This document shows positions 52,503 through 60,300 of a stretch of DNA of 64,000 nucleotides, piece after piece; position 1 is the stretch's first letter; every line of letters starts with the position of its first letter. A program made the translations under genes and the position numbers. The notes beneath the pieces are model-generated. The model did not search any database. It worked only from the letters and a program-made list of their open reading frames with translations, and was not told the origin of the DNA. The DNA is taken from the NCBI RefSeq assembly GCF_011493005.1, contig NZ_CP049157.1:248001-312000 (forward strand), given 5' to 3'. The stretch is from Caballeronia sp. SBC1. GTDB taxonomy: Bacteria; Pseudomonadota; Gammaproteobacteria; Burkholderiales; Burkholderiaceae.

Positions 52503-53651
52503 TCAGGCGTACACGCGGGTTTTCTCGCCGTTCGCGCGATTGAAATACGGAATCACGTGCTCGCCAATGTTGCGGATCGTTTCGAGTTGCGCCGCTTGCG
52601 GCACCGTCCCCATCTGGCAGAGAAACAGCACTTCGTCCACGCCCGCTTCCATCAAACGGCCCACATAGCCTATGCAATCGTTGACCGTGCCGTACGCGTG
52701 ATTCGGGTTCATCATCGACAACGCCGGATCGCTGAAATTGACTACGACTTCTTCCGACGCGAAGCGCGAGCGGATCACCAGTTCGCCGGTGTTGGCCTTC
52801 ACCAGATCGTCGCCCCAGCTCGCCGGGTCGGGACGCTCGCCGCCCGTGTACCAGTACGCGAGCGACTCCATGAAATAGCGCTGGCCACGAATGCCGATCT
52901 TGCGAGCCTGCTGGCCGTCGCTCAGCACGACCGTCGGACACAACGCCGCGAGATGCTGCGTCGGCCGGAAGCCCACCTGATCCTCCGCACGGCGCGTGGC
53001 CCATGCCTCGCGATAGATCGCGTTCTTCTTCGCGACTTCGTCGGGACCGCCGAAGCCAAGCACCAGTGCGCCGAGGCCGCGCTGCCCTGCGCGCAGCAAG
53101 CCGTCATTGTTAGTGCAAGCCATGTACATAGGCGGATGCGGGTCCTGATACGGCTTAGGATGGATCGGCCGCTTCGGGATCTTGATGTACTTGCCGTCGT
53201 GCTCGATCTCGTCCTGTACGAACATCTTCGGCACCAGGTACATCGATTCGTCGATCATCGGTTGCAGTTCGGCGAGGTCGTAGCCGAAAGCGCCAGCCTC
53301 CTGCTGGCTGCCGCCCTTGCCTACGCCGAAATGCACGCGCCCTTCCGACAGAATGTCGAGCATCGCAATGCGTTCAGCGACCTTGATGGGATGATTCATC
53401 GCAGGCGGCAGGCAAATCACGCCGTGACCGAGGCCGATACGCGTCGTGCGGCCGGCTAGGTAGGCGAGGAACGTCTCCGGCGCGCTCATGTGCGCATAGT
53501 TCGTGAGCGACGTGTGTTCGACGCACCAGACGGTATCGAAACCCATCTCTTCGGCGAGCAGCGCCTGCTCGACGGTTTCCTTAAAAACCCGGTGATCGCC
53601 TTCCCGCGAAGCGTCCGTGGTCTGGGCTTCGTAAATGAGAGAAAACTTCAT
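52503..53651 (-). CDS. LLM-class (luciferase-like) flavin monooxygenase
   Basis: A 382-residue luciferase-like protein with a TIM-barrel fold and probable FMN or F420-type flavin use; FMN is expected in this host. It has MGFDTVWCVEH, LGHGVICLPPAMNHPIKVAERIAMLDILSEGRVHFGVGKG split across the usual family segments, and DPHPPMYMACTN. The ATG at 53651 is chosen over 53765 because GGAG lies upstream and the protein then begins MKFSLIYEAQ. The gene has its own operator copy upstream and lies just before tesA2. No step of the known pathway needs it, so its substrate is unknown; a Baeyer-Villiger-like or alkanal-type oxidation is possible. Confidence 0.83.
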   Translation of the reverse strand: MKFSLIYEAQTTDASREGDHRVFKETVEQALLAEEMGFDTVWCVEHTSLTNYAHMSAPETFLAYLAGRTTRIGLGHGVICLPPAMNHPIKVAERIAMLDILSEGRVHFGVGKGGSQQEAGAFGYDLAELQPMIDESMYLVPKMFVQDEIEHDGKYIKIPKRPIHPKPYQDPHPPMYMACTNNDGLLRAGQRGLGALVLGFGGPDEVAKKNAIYREAWATRRAEDQVGFRPTQHLAALCPTVVLSDGQQARKIGIRGQRYFMESLAYWYTGGERPDPASWGDDLVKANTGELVIRSRFASEEVVVNFSDPALSMMNPNHAYGTVNDCIGYVGRLMEAGVDEVLFLCQMGTVPQAAQLETIRNIGEHVIPYFNRANGEKTRVYA

Positions 53652-53762
53652 TGCGTGCGTCTCCATGAATTTTGGACTGTGCTGAATTGGGCTTTTCCGC
53701 TCGCGACCAGTGAAGTCGTGACGGTCCACGCAATGGAGTTTCAGATCGCGTGTGTTTGCCGG

Positions 53763-53781
53763 CATCGTCTGTTTGGATTAA
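53763..53781 (-). promoter_or_regulatory. predicted steroid-regulon operator (LLM flavoprotein)
   Basis: On the minus strand this is TTAATCCAAACAGACGATG, which matches 12 of 14 fixed positions with the gene-proximal half intact. It lies 111 bases before the LLM start. Confidence 0.65.
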
Positions 53782-53833
53782 CGGTGCACGCTTGTGCGGC
53801 AGAAGGATGTGCAGAAGCCGTTTTCTATCGCGA

Positions 53834-53852
53834 ATAGTCCGATCGGACCTCG
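53834..53852 (+). promoter_or_regulatory. weak steroid-regulon operator copy (VOC protein)
   Basis: ATAGTCCGATCGGACCTCG keeps the TAGTCC and GAC cores and contains the 12-bp palindrome GTCCGATCGGAC, but it departs from consensus at four of 14 positions. It lies 72 bases before the VOC start in the expected orientation. Confidence 0.45.
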
Positions 53853-53924
53853 TGCGACGCGCGGCGCGCACGCTAGCATCGGACCGTGGTTAGACGACAC
53901 TCAACCGAAAAGGAGCGAACTGCG

Positions 53925-54275
53925 ATGAAGGCTTCGATGATGCTGTACCCAGTCGACACGATCGATGCGGCACTGCCGCTCTTTGTCGACGGGCTGGGAT
54001 TGACAGTGAAGTTTCGCGACGGCGACCGTTACTGCGCTCTCGACGGCGGAGCATTGACGATCGCGCTGATTGCGGGTGAGGAGCGGATTGTCGAGCGTGC
54101 AGCCCTGGCATTCCGTGTGGACGAAGACGACGACCTGTACGCAGCCATGGCACGCGTAGTCCAGGCGGGCGGGTCGGTGCGTGTGCCTGTGCAGCAGGGG
54201 CCGCACGAATGGCGGGCGGTGCTCGACGATGCCAACGGCGGGCTACTGGTGTTGTCGCAGAAGCGCTCTGCATGA
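53925..54275 (+). CDS. VOC-superfamily protein (116 aa)
   Basis: A 116-residue single-domain vicinal oxygen chelate protein. AAGGAG lies nine bases before the ATG at 53925; an upstream in-frame ATG at 53886 would place that site inside the gene. It has MMLYPVDTIDAALPLF, RYCALDGGALTIAL, and a duplicated beta-alpha-beta-beta-beta layout. Clear metal-binding histidines or glutamates at the usual places are not obvious. It is divergent from the LLM gene and convergent with the LuxR gene, and a weak operator lies upstream. Possibly an isomerase or binding protein; function unknown. Confidence 0.7.
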   Translation: MKASMMLYPVDTIDAALPLFVDGLGLTVKFRDGDRYCALDGGALTIALIAGEERIVERAALAFRVDEDDDLYAAMARVVQAGGSVRVPVQQGPHEWRAVLDDANGGLLVLSQKRSA

Positions 54276-54310
54276 TGCTGATGCTGATCCGACAGATTGT
54301 GCCGCCGCGC

Positions 54311-54345
54311 TTTTAACGGGCGCGGCAGCGCGGGTCACGTGACCC
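54311..54345. terminator. hairpin region between convergent VOC and LuxR genes
   Basis: The 80-base convergent gap holds GC-rich inverted segments (TGCCGCCGCGC, then GCGCGGCA after TTTTAACG) followed by the perfect 14-bp palindrome GGGTCACGTGACCC at 54332-54345. Position suggests termination for one or both genes. Confidence 0.4.
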
Positions 54346-54355
54346 CAACAAGGGA

Positions 54356-55537
54356 TCAACCCAGCGGCACGACACTTCCTAACAGGATCCGCACAAGCGT
54401 GGCCTGACGCGTCACGCCGGTCTTCGAGAAGATTGCGCGCAGATGAGCGCGCGCAGTGTTCTTGCTGATGCCCAGCTCTTCCGCCGCCTCTTCGAGCGTC
54501 AAGCCGTTGGTCAACAACAACGCCAGCGAAGTCTCGGCGGGCGTCAGGTCGAAGAGCTTGCGCACGATCTCCTGCGAGCCCTGCGACTTGCGATCGGGGT
54601 CTCGCAGGAACACCACCGTTGCGGGCCGGCGCTTGTTGTCCTCCGACCAGTCGGACAGCGGGATGGTGCGCACCAGCACGCCGAGCTTCGGCTTGTCGCC
54701 GCCGCGTGTGATTGGCATTGCTTCGACCATCGGCGCCGCCGTGCCGAAGTGGCCCATCAGCGCTTGTCGAATCAGCCGTTGCAGGTTGCGGTTCTCCTTC
54801 GCATCGGTGGCCTCGACCGTACCGTGCATCGTCCGCAGACCATTGCCCTCCGCGAGAATTTCGTCAGCGACGCTATTGGTGCGCATGATCGCACCGCTCT
54901 CGTCGAGCGTCACCGTGCCGACCAGCATGCGGTCGATGGCGCTCGCATACAGTGTGCGCTCCGATTCGACGATATCGAGCCGCGAATGCAGTTCAACCGC
55001 GCGTCTGAGGTGCGGCAGCAGCAACGCGCAGAACGCCTTGTCGCGAGCGGAAAAATGCTTGGCGTCATGGCCACGGCACACGCGAAAGCGGCACTCGACA
55101 CCTGATTCGGTGCGCAGATCCGCACCCATGATGTAGCGAATATCGGCGGGTTTCAGAAACTGCTGGTAGAGCTCGCTGGCGAGCCAGCCGGTGTCACCGA
55201 ATACTTCGTCGACGGTCACCACGCGATCCGCCGGTAACCCGACGAACGGATCGAGCGAATAGTAGTAGTTGTTGTACGACGCTTCGCCCGGCACGCCCGG
55301 GCCCAGTTCGGATGCGTGCACCATCAACCCGCGCCGGTCACTCGAAGGCGAACGCAGGATCAAGGTTGCGTAGTTCGCGTTGAGCGAGGTTCGAATCAGT
55401 TCGAGTGCCCCGGCCCATGGCGGGTTTTCCAGCGGGCCCTGATAAATGCGCGCCATGAGGCCGCTGAACTGCGCAACGCTTACGTCCGCCAGCTCGCCTG
55501 CGGCATGCCCCTCTTCGTGGGCCCATTTTGTCTCCAT
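54356..55537 (-). CDS. LuxR-family transcriptional regulator, TeiR-like
   Basis: A 393-residue regulator with a C-terminal LuxR/NarL helix-turn-helix: FDLTPAETSLALLL, GLTLEEAAEELGISKNTARAHLRAIFSKTGV split over residues of about 330-380. The N-terminal 300 residues resemble a ligand- or PAS-type sensor. Size and layout resemble TeiR of Comamonas testosteroni (about 391 residues), the activator of steroid genes. I chose the ATG at 55537, eight bases after GGAG; a longer frame to 55606 lacks a ribosome site. An operator copy lies 118 bases upstream. It is the best candidate for the regulator of the dyads found in this locus. Confidence 0.82.
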   Translation of the reverse strand: METKWAHEEGHAAGELADVSVAQFSGLMARIYQGPLENPPWAGALELIRTSLNANYATLILRSPSSDRRGLMVHASELGPGVPGEASYNNYYYSLDPFVGLPADRVVTVDEVFGDTGWLASELYQQFLKPADIRYIMGADLRTESGVECRFRVCRGHDAKHFSARDKAFCALLLPHLRRAVELHSRLDIVESERTLYASAIDRMLVGTVTLDESGAIMRTNSVADEILAEGNGLRTMHGTVEATDAKENRNLQRLIRQALMGHFGTAAPMVEAMPITRGGDKPKLGVLVRTIPLSDWSEDNKRRPATVVFLRDPDRKSQGSQEIVRKLFDLTPAETSLALLLTNGLTLEEAAEELGISKNTARAHLRAIFSKTGVTRQATLVRILLGSVVPLG

Positions 55538-55655
55538 CAACACTCCGTCCTCCATGCGACTTTGCGTCGCGACGCCCAGCTTAAGGGCCGCTTTTTTGGC
55601 TGGCATCGGGAGAAGTACTTAGCCGACGAAACTTTTTCTGGTCATACCAAACACT

Positions 55656-55674
55656 CTCGTCCAATTGGACGATG
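55656..55674 (+). promoter_or_regulatory. predicted steroid-regulon operator between LuxR gene and esterase
   Basis: CTCGTCCAATTGGACGATG matches 13 of 14 fixed positions and contains a perfect 16-bp palindrome, TCGTCCAATTGGACGA, at 55657-55672. It is the most symmetric copy. It lies 185 bases before the esterase start and 118 bases before the LuxR start, so it could autoregulate the regulator, drive the esterase unit, or both. Nothing else is seen in the 320-base gap 55538-55859. Confidence 0.72.
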
Positions 55675-55859
55675 TAGCAGCGAAGCCGCTGCGCTTCAAT
55701 GCATCCGGTGACGAAGCATCTGACGCGTAAGAGGCCACATAAGCGACCACGTGAGCAGCCAAGTGCGGCGTCTCGCAGCGCGTTGTTATGCGCGGTACCT
55801 GCGACTTTCGTTGTGGCACTTTCCTTGTGGCATGTATTGCAGTTTTCTCAGGAGACCCG

Positions 55860-56798
55860 ATGTCGCTCGATCCCCAGGCGCAGGCCATGCTTGCCGCTTA
55901 TTCCGGCATGCCCGCGATTGACTTCGCGCAGCTCACCGCGTCCGCTTACCGCGCGATGCTCGCAGCAGGCGGCGGCTCAGGCGGCGGCTTTGCGGCAGGC
56001 GATCAGATTGCCGGTGAAGAGGACTGGATCATTCCGGCTTCGGGCGGCCCGCTGCCCGCCCGCCTCTACCGGCCGACCGGCGACGGCCCTTTCCCGCTTA
56101 CAGTGTTCTTTCACGGCGGCGGCTTCGTCGCGTGCGGACTCGATACGCATGCGAACCTGTGCCGATGCCTGGCGCAGCGTGCGCAAACGCTGGTGCTGTC
56201 GGTCGATTACCGGCTCGCACCGGAAGCGCGTTTTCCTGCCGCTGCCCACGATGCGTGCGACGCGGCTCGCTGGGCGTACGAGAACGCACGCGATTTACGC
56301 GCGCGGCCTGGTCCAATTGCAGTGGCAGGCGACAGCGCGGGCGGAAACCTTGCCGCCGTCGCGGCCCAGCAACTGCGTCATAGCGACGTGCCCATTGCGC
56401 ATCAGTTGCTGCTCTATCCGGTCGTCGATTGCGCGATCGAGCATCATTCGTATGAGTCGCTTGGCGACGGCTATCTCCTGAGCGCCGCGATGATGCGCTG
56501 GTTCAAGGATCAGTACTTCGATGCTCAAGCCAATCGCGCCAATCCGCTCGCGAGTCCGCTCGCCACCGCCGATCTCACCGGCGTTGCGAGCGCAACGATC
56601 ATCAGCGCCGAATACGATCCACTGCGCGATGAAGCCGAGCACTATGCGCAGCGTCTCGCGCAGGCCGGCGTGTTGACCACTCATCTGCGCTGGCCGGGAC
56701 AGATGCACGGTTTCGCCAGCGCGCTAGGTGTTCTCGACGCAGCCGATCGCGCCGTCACCTCAGCGGCTCGGACGTTGCACGCGGCGCTGAACGCATGA
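55860..56798 (+). CDS. alpha/beta hydrolase, hormone-sensitive-lipase family esterase
   Basis: A 312-residue esterase. The ATG at 55860 follows AGGAG; the frame opens earlier at 55788. The HSL oxyanion motif is FFHGGGFV (HGGG at 85-88), the nucleophile is Ser159 in GDSAGGN, and the acid and base lie in SAEYDPLRDE and GQMHGF. It starts a plus-strand group with a crotonase, ribB and an SDR. It may release steroids from esters or open a steroid lactone; neither is shown by sequence. Confidence 0.87.
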   Translation: MSLDPQAQAMLAAYSGMPAIDFAQLTASAYRAMLAAGGGSGGGFAAGDQIAGEEDWIIPASGGPLPARLYRPTGDGPFPLTVFFHGGGFVACGLDTHANLCRCLAQRAQTLVLSVDYRLAPEARFPAAAHDACDAARWAYENARDLRARPGPIAVAGDSAGGNLAAVAAQQLRHSDVPIAHQLLLYPVVDCAIEHHSYESLGDGYLLSAAMMRWFKDQYFDAQANRANPLASPLATADLTGVASATIISAEYDPLRDEAEHYAQRLAQAGVLTTHLRWPGQMHGFASALGVLDAADRAVTSAARTLHAALNA

Positions 56799-56826
56799 GC
56801 TCTTTGATCCTGCTGGCTGGAATGAC

Positions 56827-57630
56827 ATGACTGCACTCATTCGTCTCGCGGCCGAGCATGGCGTCGCGACGCTGACTTTCGACCGTCCCGATGCACTAAA
56901 CGCCCTCAACGAAGCGATGGCGCTGGAGCTGAGCACAAAACTCTCTCGTCTTACGCGCCATGACGAGGTGCGCGCGATCGTGCTCACCGGCGCCGGCGAC
57001 ACCTTCATGGCGGGCGGCGACCTGCACACGCTGCGCAGTGCGCTCGACGCAGCCCCGGCAGCACGCGACCGCGCGATCGGCAAGCTCGTCAGATTGGCGC
57101 AAACGGTCGTCGAGACCGTCTCGCGCTCACGCAAACCAGTGATCGCCAGCATCAACGGCGCGGTGGCAGGGTTCGGCCTGAGTCTCGTTGCCGCGTGCGA
57201 CCTGGCAATCGCGGCGCAACGCGCGACATTCACGTCGGGCTATGGCCGCATAGGTACATCCCCCGACGGGGGCGCGACCTTCACGTTGCCACGCGTGCTC
57301 GGCACAAAACAGGCCGCGCAATGGATGTATCTGAACGAGCGGCACACGGCGGACGAAGCGCTTCGCGCAGGGATCATCAACTGGGTCGTCCCGGACAACG
57401 AGCTTGCCGCGCAAACGCGCCTGGTATTGCAGCGTCTCGGCGCGCTGTCGCCGGATGCGTTCGCACAGACCAAGGATCTTCTGCTGAACGCGCAACACCG
57501 CAGCTTCACCGGGCATCTGTATGCGGAGCAGCGCAGTTTTCTTCGATGCGCGGCCGGCAACGACTTCCGCGAAGGGATTGATGCGTTCTTCGGCAAGCGC
57601 GCGCCGTCGTTCGGCTCCGGCACAAGTTGA
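56827..57630 (+). CDS. enoyl-CoA hydratase/isomerase family protein
   Basis: A 267-residue crotonase-family protein with TFMAGGDLHTL and INGAVAGFGLSLVAACDLAIA for the oxyanion hole. The two hydratase glutamates are not kept. It has RIGTSPDGG instead, whose aspartate resembles that of isomerase and PaaG-type members. It begins 28 bases after the esterase gene. A Delta3-Delta2 isomerase or other CoA-ester reaction is likelier than plain hydration. Confidence 0.82.
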   Translation: MTALIRLAAEHGVATLTFDRPDALNALNEAMALELSTKLSRLTRHDEVRAIVLTGAGDTFMAGGDLHTLRSALDAAPAARDRAIGKLVRLAQTVVETVSRSRKPVIASINGAVAGFGLSLVAACDLAIAAQRATFTSGYGRIGTSPDGGATFTLPRVLGTKQAAQWMYLNERHTADEALRAGIINWVVPDNELAAQTRLVLQRLGALSPDAFAQTKDLLLNAQHRSFTGHLYAEQRSFLRCAAGNDFREGIDAFFGKRAPSFGSGTS

Positions 57631-57650
57631 AGCTCGTTGAAGCTCGTTAA
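57631..57650. repeat. 10-bp direct repeat after the crotonase gene
   Basis: AGCTCGTTGA is followed at once by AGCTCGTTAA in the 62-base gap before ribB. A short non-coding duplication next to the stop codon, of unknown significance. Confidence 0.7.
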
Positions 57651-57692
57651 GCGTCGCCTTCTCTCTCACACACGCAGCACGCGCTCACAACC

Positions 57693-58871
57693 ATGAAACT
57701 GGCCACCACCGACGAAATAGTCACCGAACTAAAAGCCGGCCGAATGATCGTTCTGATCGACGAAGAAGATCGCGAGAACGAAGGCGACCTGCTGATTGCC
57801 GCCGATTACGTCACGCCTGAAGCAATCAACTTCATGGCCCGCTTCGGACGGGGACTGGTCTGTCTGACAGTGAGCGCCGAGCACTGTGCGCGCCTCGAGC
57901 TGCCGCCGATGACGAAGCGCAACGGCACGCAGTACGGCACCGCATTTACGGTGAGTATCGAAGCGGCACACGGCGTGACGACGGGTATCTCCGCCGCCGA
58001 CCGCGCACACACGATCCGCACCGCGATTCATGCGCAAGCCCGCGCCGGCGACCTTGTGCAACCGGGTCACGTGTTTCCGATCGTCGCGCGCCCCGGCGGC
58101 GTGCTGGTGCGTGCCGGCCACACCGAAGCGGGCTGTGATCTCACCGCGCTGGCAGGTCTGACACCCGCCGCCGTCATCTGCGAAATCATGAACGACGACG
58201 GTACGATGGCTCGCCTGCCGCAACTGATCGAATTCGCTCGGCGCCATGGACTCAAGATTGGCACCATTGCCGATCTGATCCACTATCGCAGCGTCAACGA
58301 ATCGTTGATCGAACGCGTCGCCGAACGTCCGCTGCAGACACCGTGGGGACCCTTCCGGGCAATTCAGTATCGCGACACGGTCCACTCGTCTACGCATCTA
58401 GCTTTGGTACGCGGCACCCCGACGCCTGACGTGCCGGTACTCATGCGCATGCACGAGTGCTTTTCGATTCTCGATTTGCTCGACGCCCAATCGACGGTGC
58501 ATTCCTGGCCGCTGCACGCCGCTTTGCAAAAGATCGACTCGGCCGGCTGCGGCGTGGCCGTGCTACTCGACTGCGACATGCGTGCCGACGCCCTGCTCGG
58601 CAACGGCGCGACGAAGCGCAAGGATGGCCGGCTCACCGGCATCGGCTCGCAGATCCTGCGCGAACTCGGCGTGCGTCGTCTGAACGTGCTGTCGAGTCCG
58701 TTCCATCTGCCTGCACTGTCAGGCCATGACCTTGAAATCATCGCGTTCATTCCGCTTGGTGAAGCCGATCTCGAAGGCGTGCACGCGCCCGGGGCTGGCA
58801 TGCCGTCGTGCCGAACTCAAGACGAGTATCTACGCGTCCTATTGCGGGACGACGCGCGCACGGCCGCCTGA
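57693..58871 (+). CDS. ribB: 3,4-dihydroxy-2-butanone-4-phosphate synthase with degenerate GTP cyclohydrolase II domain
   Basis: A 392-residue RibBA-like protein. Residues 1-200 are an intact DHBP synthase: [13 protein letters not shown] holds the acidic metal ligands and [11 protein letters not shown] the substrate site. This half makes the four-carbon precursor of riboflavin. The second half has the GTP cyclohydrolase II fold ([15 protein letters not shown]) but lacks the three zinc cysteines: where active enzymes have HSECLTGD and SLRCDCG, it has HECFSILD and VHSWPLH. It should make no GTP product. Its position beside a pathway with many flavoenzymes suggests extra flavin supply. Confidence 0.9.
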   Translation: MKLATTDEIVTELKAGRMIVLIDEEDRENEGDLLIAADYVTPEAINFMARFGRGLVCLTVSAEHCARLELPPMTKRNGTQYGTAFTVSIEAAHGVTTGISAADRAHTIRTAIHAQARAGDLVQPGHVFPIVARPGGVLVRAGHTEAGCDLTALAGLTPAAVICEIMNDDGTMARLPQLIEFARRHGLKIGTIADLIHYRSVNESLIERVAERPLQTPWGPFRAIQYRDTVHSSTHLALVRGTPTPDVPVLMRMHECFSILDLLDAQSTVHSWPLHAALQKIDSAGCGVAVLLDCDMRADALLGNGATKRKDGRLTGIGSQILRELGVRRLNVLSSPFHLPALSGHDLEIIAFIPLGEADLEGVHAPGAGMPSCRTQDEYLRVLLRDDARTAA

Positions 58872-58960
58872 CTCTGCACGGTACGGTTTGCTCATCACGC
58901 CGATGAGCGCACTGTGTGGACGAAGCGCCGTCTTCGATTTTTCTTTATGGACGCCCCCAT

Positions 58961-59827
58961 ATGACTAATCAGACCGAACCCTATGTCGCGCTCGTAACCG
59001 GCGCGTCTCGCGGCGCCGGCAAAGGTATTGCACTCGCGCTCGGTGCTACCGGCGCGACAGTGTACGTGACAGGCCGGTCGCAGCGCGAAGGCGACTCTGC
59101 GTTACCCGGCACCGTACACGCGACCGCTGCGGGGATCGACCGGCTTGGCGGCAAAGGCATTGCGCTGATCTGCGACCACGCGGACGACAGCCAAGTCGTG
59201 GACGTTTTCGCGAAGATCCGGGGGAACAGCGGGCGACTCGACATCCTCGTCAACAACGCCACCGCGTTGCACGATGAACTGATTCGTCCGGCACCCTTCT
59301 GGGAAAAGCCGCTCGATCTGGTCGACATTCTCGATGTGGGCCTGCGTTCCGCTTACGTGGCGAGCTGGCATGCTGCACCTTTGATGGCTGCGCAACGCAA
59401 CGGCCTGATTGCATTCACGTCGTCGTTCGGTGCCAGTTGTTATATGCATGGCGCAGCGTATGGCGCGCAAAAAGCCGGCGTCGACAAGTTCGCCAAGGAC
59501 ATGGCAGTCGATCTGAGACCGCACGGGGTGGCGGCGGTGTCTATCTGGATGGGCATGCTAAAAACGGAGCGCACCGCTCGCGTGATTGCCCAAGATCCGG
59601 AACAGTATGCGGGCTTCAGCGAGCTGGCCGAGACGCCACAATTCACTGGACGTCTGATCGATAGGTTGTATCACGATCCGCAGCGCCAGCAGAAGTCGGG
59701 CATGGTGTTGGTCGGCGCAGAACTCGCTCACGAATACGGCATAACCGACCTGGACGGGCGGCAACCTCCTTCACATCGGGACGCGTTGGGCGGGCCGGTT
59801 CAAGCACATCCGGCAATCATCGCCTGA
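58961..59827 (+). CDS. SDR family oxidoreductase, DHRS1-like
   Basis: A 288-residue SDR. The ATG at 58961 puts VALVTGASRGAGKGIALALGATGA at the N-terminus; the upstream frame to 58916 is not supported. It has NNATAL where most SDRs have NNAG, a serine in FTSSFGA and a YGAQK active site. The sequence resembles human DHRS1 and its bacterial relatives, which accept steroids and ketones. It follows ribB by about 90 bases. No strong ribosome site is seen. Confidence 0.82.
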   Translation: MTNQTEPYVALVTGASRGAGKGIALALGATGATVYVTGRSQREGDSALPGTVHATAAGIDRLGGKGIALICDHADDSQVVDVFAKIRGNSGRLDILVNNATALHDELIRPAPFWEKPLDLVDILDVGLRSAYVASWHAAPLMAAQRNGLIAFTSSFGASCYMHGAAYGAQKAGVDKFAKDMAVDLRPHGVAAVSIWMGMLKTERTARVIAQDPEQYAGFSELAETPQFTGRLIDRLYHDPQRQQKSGMVLVGAELAHEYGITDLDGRQPPSHRDALGGPVQAHPAIIA

Positions 59828-60009
59828 TACGCGTTGTGTCGATCAGCCGAAACATCGACTGTTGAACGGGACAGGAGAGCGCCTTGCCATGCATGCAGCT
59901 TGCCGCTTGCCGATTAAGAATGGCGACACGTGCCGCACCAGTCCGATTGAGATTAACCGTAGAGGTGGATCTTGCGCGTCGCCTCGGGGTGATACACCGC
60001 CCCGCCTGG

Positions 60010-60300
60010 TTAAAAGCCGGTCAGCATAATCGCGAACACCAACGCCGCGCCACCGACCGCGCCAATGAACGTAAAGCACTGTTCATCAGCACCCGAGCGG
60101 CGAGCCCGCAGATGACCGAGCAGCGCAGCCGTGCCGGTAACGCCAAGAAACAGCGACAACGACGAGCCGGCCGTACAGACCATGCCCGGAAACTCGCCAT
60201 TCCATGCGCACGCGGAAAGCTGCCGCACAGATACGCCGACCACGCCGATCGCTACCAAGAATGCGGCGATCAGCCAATCCCTCTGTATTGTGGATCTCAT
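60010..60300 (-). CDS. small inner-membrane protein (96 aa), unknown function
   Basis: A 96-residue protein with three likely membrane segments: residues about 9-27, 38-60 and 75-95. It starts MRSTIQRDWLIAAF and ends FAIMLTGF. An AGAGG element precedes the ATG. I recognise no family. Its interest lies in the good operator copy 153 bases upstream, in the right orientation, which suggests it belongs to the steroid regulon even though it lies beyond the last recognisable pathway gene. Confidence 0.6.
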   Translation of the reverse strand: MRSTIQRDWLIAAFLVAIGVVGVSVRQLSACAWNGEFPGMVCTAGSSLSLFLGVTGTAALLGHLRARRSGADEQCFTFIGAVGGAALVFAIMLTGF

